Shown here piece after piece: positions 1-4,100 of a stretch of DNA of 5,009 nucleotides (position 1 is the stretch's first letter; each line of letters opens with the position of its first letter). Source of the stretch: Thermoleophilia bacterium (GTDB lineage Bacteria > Actinomycetota > Thermoleophilia > Gaiellales > SKUG01); NCBI GenBank assembly GCA_020438525.1, contig JAGQUL010000322.1, positions 1 through 5,009 on the forward strand, read 5' to 3'. The position numbers and the translations under genes are program-made. The notes under the pieces were generated by a model, which was given only the letters and a program-made list of their open reading frames with translations, was not told the origin of the DNA and searched no databases.

Positions 1-52
1 AACCTGTGTGGGCAATAGATCTAGCCGAGCACCCGGCACACCAGAATCCAGA

Positions 53-90
53 CGCGGGCCGCCTTCGGGCGGCCCGCGCTTCTTCTGCTT
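53..90 (+). terminator. Rho-independent terminator of an upstream gene
   Basis: A perfect 11-bp stem (CGCGGGCCGCC at 53-63 pairing with 68-78) is closed by a C(TTCG)G tetraloop, the ultra-stable UUCG type. It is followed on the plus strand by the pyrimidine-rich run CTTCTTCTGCTT (79-90). The T-rich side lies to the right, so it ends a plus-strand transcript entering from outside the window. In many actinobacteria the gene before lepB is rplS, but no coding tail is recognisable in positions 1-52, so the upstream gene stays unnamed. The hairpin isolates lepB from upstream transcription and agrees with a separate lepB promoter at 130-135. Confidence 0.85.
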
Positions 91-129
91 CCGGCAGGGC
101 CGATCGGCGAACTCGCGGGCGCGACCGGA

Positions 130-135
130 TAACAT
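130..135 (+). promoter_or_regulatory. Putative -10 element (TAACAT) of a leaderless lepB promoter
   Basis: TAACAT ends eight bases before the lepB ATG at 144, so a start site at the usual distance would fall on or next to the A of the ATG. No Shine-Dalgarno sequence precedes the ATG. The same TANCAT-N8-ATG arrangement occurs before nucS and before the histidine-kinase-like gene, which is the main support. GACCGG lies just upstream (123-128), as it does at the nucS promoter. No convincing -35 hexamer is visible. Confidence 0.6.
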
Positions 136-143
136 GCACGCAG

Positions 144-929
144 ATGGAGGGGACCCCGACCCAGGATGCATACGACGTCGAGCCGTGGCACGACGATCCG
201 GAGGACGACGGCCGCGGCACGGTGCTCGAGGTCGTGCTCACCATCGGCGCGGCGCTGCTGCTCGCATTCCTCGTCCAGCAGTACCTGGTCAAGCCCTTCA
301 AGATCCCGTCCGGCTCGATGGAGAACACGCTGCGCTGCGGCGACCGCGTGCTCGTCGATCGCGTGACGTACCGCTTCAGCGATCCGAAGCGCAAGGACGT
401 CGTGGTGTTCCACCCGCCCGCCGGCATCGGCGAAGGCGGCGTTGCCGACCCGTCGATCGTCGCCGACGAGGCCGACGCCGCGCGCATCGCCGACGACGGC
501 ACCGTGACCGCCACCAAGGCCGACACCAACTACATCAAGCGGATCATCGGGCTGCCCGGCGACACCGTGCAGGTGAAGGGCCACCACGCCTACATCGACG
601 GCAAGAAGCTCGACGAGCCCTACCTGCGTCCGCTCGAGGGCATCGACGGCATCGACGACGGATCCCGCGCCAACTGGGGGCCGAAGGAGATACCGAAGGG
701 CACCTACCTGATGCTCGGCGACCACCGCGACAACTCCGCCGACGGTCGCGTGTTCGGATTCGTGCCCCGCGAGTTCCTGATCGGCAAGGCGTTCATGGTC
801 TACTGGCCGCCCAAGCGCTTCGGCGGCCTGCCCGACAAGGATCCCGGCGGCGCCGACGCGACCAAGGCCGACCCCAAGTGCCTCGAAGGTGGCGTGCCGA
901 GCGGCCAGACCGTCGAGCAGGATGGCTGA
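144..929 (+). CDS. lepB: Signal peptidase I (LepB), S26 family
   Basis: This membrane-bound serine protease removes signal peptides from proteins leaving through Sec or Tat, acting on the outer face of the cytoplasmic membrane. The 261-residue product has an acidic cytoplasmic N-terminus (1-26) and one transmembrane helix (about 27-49). Family boxes follow: PSGSMENTL with catalytic Ser58, YIKRIIGLPGD with the general base Lys132, and GDHRDNSADGR from residue 192. A roughly 35-residue Asp/Ala-rich insertion (94-128) separates the first two boxes. The C-terminal tail is hydrophilic and has no second membrane helix. I chose the ATG at 144 because the frame remains open to position 6 but runs through the terminator hairpin, and because the TAACAT element lies eight bases upstream. 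Its stop codon lies inside the next gene, suggesting a two-gene operon. The identification is secure; the exact start is likely. Confidence 0.95.
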   Translation: MEGTPTQDAYDVEPWHDDPEDDGRGTVLEVVLTIGAALLLAFLVQQYLVKPFKIPSGSMENTLRCGDRVLVDRVTYRFSDPKRKDVVVFHPPAGIGEGGVADPSIVADEADAARIADDGTVTATKADTNYIKRIIGLPGDTVQVKGHHAYIDGKKLDEPYLRPLEGIDGIDDGSRANWGPKEIPKGTYLMLGDHRDNSADGRVFGFVPREFLIGKAFMVYWPPKRFGGLPDKDPGGADATKADPKCLEGGVPSGQTVEQDG

Positions 930-2556
930 CGGGCTCGCAGGCGATATCGCTCCCGAGCGGCTGATCGGCGAACGCATCGCCGGCCGCTTCATGGTCGAGC
1001 GCCTGATCGGCCGCGGCGAGCTCTCCACCGCGTTTCGCGCTCACGACGAGCGACTGCACCGACGCGTCACGGTGAAGGTGTTCCACCCGCGCCACCGCGA
1101 CGACGTGCACGTCGTGGAATCCCAGCTCGCCGCCGCACGATCCGTGGCGCGCCTCTCCCACGAGAACATCGCGATCGTGATCGATCGCGGCGAGCACGAG
1201 GGGCTTCCCGTCGTCGTGCTCGAGCACGTTCGCGGCGAGAACTTCCAGGAACGGATCGACCGCTTCGCGCCCCTGCCCGTCGCAGAGGTGGTGAACCTCG
1301 CGTTGCAGATCGCCCGCGCGCTCGCCTACGCGCACGGGCACGGCGTGGTGCACGGCAACCTGCGACCCGGCAACGTGCTGCTCACCGAGGACCGCGACGC
1401 GAAGATCGTCGACTTCGGCGGCGGCAGCTACGTCGCACAGCTCGTGGGCGATCCCTACTCCGCGCCCGAGCTGCGCGAGGTCGACCCGGGCATGCCCGCC
1501 GAGCCGAGCGACGACATCTACGCGCTCGGCGCCCTGTGCTGGGTGGCGCTGACCGAGCAGGCGCCACGCGCCGGCGCCGACCAGAGCGAGCTGCAGGTGC
1601 TGCGCCCGGACGTCTCGCCACGCCTTGCCGCGACGATCGCCCGCGCGCTCAGCCTCGACCCCGAGGCCCGCCACCTGTCGATGCGCGAGCTCGCCGCCGA
1701 GCTCGCCGCCGTTCGCGAGGCATCGCTCGCAGCACCAGACCGCGACGCCGCCCGCAGCGACATGGACCAGCCGACCCAGGCCTGGGCCCTCGACCACGTG
1801 CCCGCCGACGAGCAGGCCACCGGGATCATCGCGATGCCCCGGCAGGGAGCAGGCAGCGGCGACGACGCATCGGCGGCGACGAGCGTGACCGGACGCCCCG
1901 TCCGCCGCCGCCGCGCACCACGCGAGAAGCGCGCCCGGACGCCGCAGGAGGTCCGCGCGCGGATCCTCGCGTGGTCGATCGTCGTCGCCCCGCTCGCCGC
2001 GCTCGTGATCTTCGGGCTGATGATCGCCGGCGAGCGATCCAGCGACCAGGTCGAATCCGGCACCAAGCAGCGCGGCAACGCCGTGACCAAGGTGGCGGTC
2101 GTGGGCGCCTCGAGCTTCGACCCGCGCCCCGGCGGCGACGGCTCCGAGCACGAGGACGAGGTCGCGGGAGCGTACGACGACAACCCCGAGACGTCGTGGC
2201 AGACCGAGGGCTACGCGACGATCTCCTTCAACCAGAATGTGAAGCCGGGCGTGGGCCTGATGCTCCAGCTCGAATCGCCGAAGGACGTCCGCGAGATCAG
2301 GATCACCACCAACCTGCCCGGGTGGGTGGTCGACGTGCGGGCCGCGGAGACCCCGGCGACCACCCTCGCTGGCTGGCGCCCCGTCTCCGAGGCCGTCGCG
2401 GTCAAGAGCGGCGCCGCGATCCCGGTGGACATGGGCGACACCGAGGCGAGCTACCTGCTGCTGTGGATCACCCAGTTGGCAATCGATACCGACGACACGA
2501 ACAAGGCCCGGGCGCGGATCGAGCAGGTCGACGTGTTCGCGGCCGACAGTCAGTAG
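922..2556 (+). CDS. Membrane-anchored Ser/Thr pseudokinase with extracellular discoidin/NPCBM-like domain
   Basis: The 544-residue product has four parts: a protein-kinase fold (about 16-270), a flexible linker (271-327), a basic stretch (RRRR from 328) before one membrane helix (about 348-369), and an extracytoplasmic domain (about 390-544) with the DDNPETSWQTEGY signature of discoidin/F5-8-C-like folds. Kept kinase landmarks are Lys52 in VTVK, DFG at 164-166, APE at 181-183 and SDDIYALG. Lost by eye alignment are the catalytic HRD Asp (here HGN, Asn146), the helix-C Glu (apparently Ala71) and the third P-loop glycine (Ser35). Only 14 residues separate DFG from APE, with no threonine, so I infer a catalytically dead binding module. 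The same order (pseudokinase, helix, outer domain) forms the C-terminal half of mycobacterial MviN, but no MurJ flippase part is present. The ATG at 922 overlaps lepB by 8 bases, implying translational coupling; an in-frame ATG at 889 is less likely because it lies deeper inside lepB. The ligand is unknown. Confidence 0.85.
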   Translation: MADGLAGDIAPERLIGERIAGRFMVERLIGRGELSTAFRAHDERLHRRVTVKVFHPRHRDDVHVVESQLAAARSVARLSHENIAIVIDRGEHEGLPVVVLEHVRGENFQERIDRFAPLPVAEVVNLALQIARALAYAHGHGVVHGNLRPGNVLLTEDRDAKIVDFGGGSYVAQLVGDPYSAPELREVDPGMPAEPSDDIYALGALCWVALTEQAPRAGADQSELQVLRPDVSPRLAATIARALSLDPEARHLSMRELAAELAAVREASLAAPDRDAARSDMDQPTQAWALDHVPADEQATGIIAMPRQGAGSGDDASAATSVTGRPVRRRRAPREKRARTPQEVRARILAWSIVVAPLAALVIFGLMIAGERSSDQVESGTKQRGNAVTKVAVVGASSFDPRPGGDGSEHEDEVAGAYDDNPETSWQTEGYATISFNQNVKPGVGLMLQLESPKDVREIRITTNLPGWVVDVRAAETPATTLAGWRPVSEAVAVKSGAAIPVDMGDTEASYLLLWITQLAIDTDDTNKARARIEQVDVFAADSQ

Positions 2557-2563
2557 CGATCGC

Positions 2564-2607
2564 CTACCGAGTCCGGTAGCAGCGTGCTACCCGGGGTGTC
2601 CGCCCCG
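2564..2607. repeat. Cluster of three inverted repeats, two mutually exclusive
   Basis: The short gap before nucS holds three stems. Hairpin A pairs CTACCG (2564-2569) with CGGTAG (2574-2579). Hairpin B pairs GGTAGCA (2575-2581) with TGCTACC (2585-2591) around a GCG loop. Hairpin C pairs CGGGG (2592-2596) with CCCCG (2603-2607). A and B share the bases 2575-2579, so only one can form at a time. There is no T-run, so this is not a classical terminator. The cluster could bound the 3' end of the pseudokinase mRNA, or B could be a dyad operator just upstream of the nucS promoter. Confidence 0.6.
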
Positions 2608-2612
2608 ACCGG

Positions 2613-2618
2613 TACCAT
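2613..2618 (+). promoter_or_regulatory. Putative -10 element (TACCAT) of a leaderless nucS promoter
   Basis: TACCAT ends exactly eight bases before the nucS ATG (2627), the same spacing as at lepB and the histidine-kinase-like gene. The bases between (CCACTCCC) contain no purine-rich ribosome binding site, so initiation at the A of the ATG is the simplest reading. GACCGG (2607-2612) abuts the element. No -35 consensus is evident; the region where it would lie is occupied by the inverted-repeat cluster. Confidence 0.6.
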
Positions 2619-2626
2619 CCACTCCC

Positions 2627-3292
2627 ATGCGAATCCTCGTCACCCGCTGCAGCATCCGCTACGAGGGGCGCCTCGTGACCACCCTCGAGTCGGGCGATCG
2701 CGTCGTGCTCTTCAAGGACGACGGCTCGGTCGTGGTGCACGCCGTGCAAGGCGCCAAGCCGATCAACTACATGCCCGGGCCCACTGCGGTCGAGGAGCAG
2801 GGGCGCACCATCCGCATCGCCCAGACCAAGACCGGCGAGAGCCTCGTGATCGACGTGGAGGACGTGCACGCCGACTCCGCGTGGGAGCTCGAGGACACGG
2901 CCAAGCTCGTGCGCGAGGGCCGCGAGAAGGACATCCAGGCCACGATCTTCGAGACCCCGGAGGCGATCGAGCCCGGGATGGTCGGCCTGCAGCGCGAGCT
3001 GTTCACCGACGTGGGGCCCGTCGACCTGTTCTGCCGCGACAGCGACGGTCGCACCTGCGTGGTGGAGGTCAAGCGCGTGCGTGCGGTGGCCGCCGCCGTG
3101 GAGCAGCTCAACCGCTACATGGACGAGGTCGAGAAGAACCCGGCCCACGCGCCGGCCCGCGGCATCCTCGTCGCACCCGAGCTCGCGCCGCAGGCGCGCG
3201 TGCTGCTCGAGAAGTGGGGCTACGACTTCGTCGCGCTCGACGAGGTGCTCAGCCGCTGCCCCGACGGCGAAGAGCTGATGCGCCTCTTCTAG
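2627..3292 (+). CDS. nucS: Mismatch-specific endonuclease NucS (EndoMS)
   Basis: NucS cuts both strands at certain mismatches and provides non-canonical mismatch repair in archaea and in actinobacteria lacking MutS/MutL. The 221-residue product matches the family in length and order. The N-terminal beta-rich DNA-binding/dimerisation part has MRILVTRCSIRYEGRL at the start and KPINYMPGP near residue 45. The C-terminal restriction-endonuclease-like nuclease core has GPVDLF with Asp133, VEVKR with Glu147 and Lys149, and the conserved Gln160 of VEQLNRY. The extreme C-terminus, MRLF, resembles the sliding-clamp-binding tail of NucS proteins. The ATG at 2627 follows a TACCAT element by eight bases with no Shine-Dalgarno sequence. 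Its stop overlaps that of the convergent minus-strand gene. All catalytic residues I can place are present, so the gene appears intact. Confidence 0.95.
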   Translation: MRILVTRCSIRYEGRLVTTLESGDRVVLFKDDGSVVVHAVQGAKPINYMPGPTAVEEQGRTIRIAQTKTGESLVIDVEDVHADSAWELEDTAKLVREGREKDIQATIFETPEAIEPGMVGLQRELFTDVGPVDLFCRDSDGRTCVVEVKRVRAVAAAVEQLNRYMDEVEKNPAHAPARGILVAPELAPQARVLLEKWGYDFVALDEVLSRCPDGEELMRLF

Positions 3293-3504
3293 GCAGCCGT
3301 GGTTGCGTGGCCGGTCGGTCGCGGTGCCGGCTTTGGCGCCTCGGCCACCTGCGGCGCCGCCTCGGGTGCCGCAGCCGCCTCCGGCTCGCGCAGGCGATCA
3401 CCGTCGAACGCCATCCACATGGCGAACGCCACGAACGGACCGAGCATCAGCACGCAGGTGTACATGAAGACGAATGGCAGGACTTCGTGGACGAACGTGT
3501 GCAT
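3289..3504 (-). CDS. Small single-span membrane protein with Ala/Pro-rich tail
   Basis: I do not recognise a family. The 71-residue product starts MHTFVHEVL, has one hydrophobic helix (about residues 8-33, rich in Phe, Met and Val with a Trp near its end), then DGDRLRE and a low-complexity tail of Ala, Pro, Glu and Lys (about 38-71). The short charged segment and lengthy disordered tail are typical of small accessory subunits or tethering peptides, but no partner is adjacent. Support for a real gene is a GGAGG ribosome binding site four bases upstream on the minus strand, a clean membrane segment, and a stop codon that meets the nucS stop exactly. The opposite-strand frame over the same bases shows only Ala/Ser/Gly-rich shadow sequence. 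It is divergent from the histidine-kinase-like gene. Confidence 0.7.
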   Translation of the reverse strand: MHTFVHEVLPFVFMYTCVLMLGPFVAFAMWMAFDGDRLREPEAAAAPEAAPQVAEAPKPAPRPTGHATTAA

Positions 3505-3627
3505 GATGCCTCCGGGCGATCTCGTGTGCTCTCGCCTACATGGTCGGCGAACGACGCCCCGGGGAAATCAGTAGTTCTCCGCAGCCGGCAGCATCGACAT
3601 ACGCGTCGGCTCGCGGGGTCCGCCGAG
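3505..3627. other. Divergent intergenic region
   Basis: This stretch separates the start of the small minus-strand gene (3504) from the promoter element of the plus-strand histidine-kinase-like gene. It must contain the minus-strand promoter, but I see no convincing -10/-35 pair there. The plus-strand frame stays open back to an ATG at 3540. Its translation is Ser/Pro/Ala-rich and unlike a kinase sensor segment, so I treat it as noncoding. No terminator, repeat or RNA gene was found. Confidence 0.5.
3509..3513 (-). promoter_or_regulatory. Shine-Dalgarno site (GGAGG) of the small membrane protein gene
   Basis: The plus strand reads CCTCC, so the minus strand reads GGAGG followed by CATC and then ATG. 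The four-base spacer is slightly short but usable. It is the only strong Shine-Dalgarno sequence before a start in this window, contrasting with the three leaderless-looking plus-strand genes, and it fixes the start of the 71-residue frame. Confidence 0.65.
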
Positions 3628-3633
3628 TAGCAT
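3628..3633 (+). promoter_or_regulatory. Putative -10 element (TAGCAT) of a leaderless promoter
   Basis: TAGCAT ends eight bases before the ATG at 3642, matching the lepB and nucS arrangement to the base. The intervening CGTCGGTC has no Shine-Dalgarno sequence. This supports the shorter start of the histidine-kinase-like gene over the upstream in-frame ATG at 3540. No -35 hexamer is evident. Confidence 0.6.
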
Positions 3634-3641
3634 CGTCGGTC

Positions 3642-4097
3642 ATGGCCGGAACCGAATCAGTCGCCGTGCGCATGCTCGACGTCGCAGCGCACGACCTTCG
3701 CAACCAGATCGCGACGCTGCACATGGCAGCCATGACGGTCGACGACTCGGAGGTAGCCGCCGCGATGCGCGATGCGGTCGCCCGCCTGCGGGTCGACCTG
3801 GAGCGGATGGTCGTGGCCGCCCGCATCGAGCTCGACAAGCGTCCCGACACCGTCGAGATCGCCGGCGCCGAGCTGCTGCGGCTCGGCACCGCGAGAGCCG
3901 GTCGCGAGGGCGCGCAGGTGACCGACGGCGCAGTCAGCGTCGTGCCCGTGGCGGTCGCGGGACCGGGAACGTGGCTCGAGCGGCTCGTCGCCGACGTGAT
4001 CCACGGCGACGACCCGGCCTGGAACGACCACCTCGCCCGCGCCTGCACCGCCGAGCTGCACGAGCAGGACGGACACGTCGAGATCCGCGTCCACTGA
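3642..4097 (+). CDS. Small histidine-kinase-like protein: HisKA (DHp) domain with degenerate, truncated ATPase half
   Basis: The 151-residue product starts directly with a dimerisation/phosphotransfer hairpin. Helix 1 carries the H-box AAHDLRNQIATL with phosphoacceptor His17 and the adjacent acidic Asp18. Helix 2 runs about 36-64 (ARLRVDLERMVVAARIEL). The rest starts like a HATPase_c domain, and WLERLVADVIHGDD (from 111) sits where the N-box should be, but the N-box asparagines are absent. The chain ends at HVEIRVH with no DxGxG or later G-boxes. There is no sensor, membrane helix, PAS or HAMP. I infer it cannot autophosphorylate with ATP and may act as a phosphotransfer protein of the Spo0B/ChpT kind; a decayed kinase remains possible. 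The ATG at 3642 is favoured by TAGCAT eight bases upstream; an in-frame ATG at 3540 would add 34 low-complexity residues. It ends 3 bases from the convergent receiver-methyltransferase gene. Confidence 0.75.
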   Translation: MAGTESVAVRMLDVAAHDLRNQIATLHMAAMTVDDSEVAAAMRDAVARLRVDLERMVVAARIELDKRPDTVEIAGAELLRLGTARAGREGAQVTDGAVSVVPVAVAGPGTWLERLVADVIHGDDPAWNDHLARACTAELHEQDGHVEIRVH

Positions 4098-4100
4098 GCG

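Noticed and set aside
1..42. Possible tRNA 3' end, suggested by GTGTG near the start and CACACCA at 36-42
   Set aside because: No T-arm (GTTCGAATCC-like) sequence and no anticodon arm can be folded; the match is only a short chance complementarity.
6..143. Extension of the lepB frame upstream to an ATG/GTG near position 6
   Set aside because: The extension would run through the 11-bp terminator stem and encode Arg/Ala-rich sequence without family similarity; the ATG at 144 has the TAACAT element at the shared spacing.
889..921. Earlier in-frame ATG for the pseudokinase
   Set aside because: It would increase the overlap with lepB to about 41 bases and add MACRAARPSSR, which matches nothing; the ATG at 922 gives the common short stop-start overlap.
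793..2151. Very long minus-strand open frame opposite lepB and the pseudokinase
   Set aside because: Its translation is Ala/Gly/Arg/His/Val-rich with no recognisable motif and lies opposite genes with clear family signatures; this is the usual antisense shadow in GC-rich DNA.
3299..3574. Plus-strand frame beginning MVAWPVGRG between nucS and the histidine-kinase-like gene
   Set aside because: Low-complexity Ala/Ser/Gly sequence with no ribosome binding site; the minus strand over the same bases has a membrane helix and GGAGG.
4098..4100. Bidirectional terminator between the two convergent right-hand genes
   Set aside because: Only three bases separate the stop codons, and no hairpin with flanking T-runs is visible around them.
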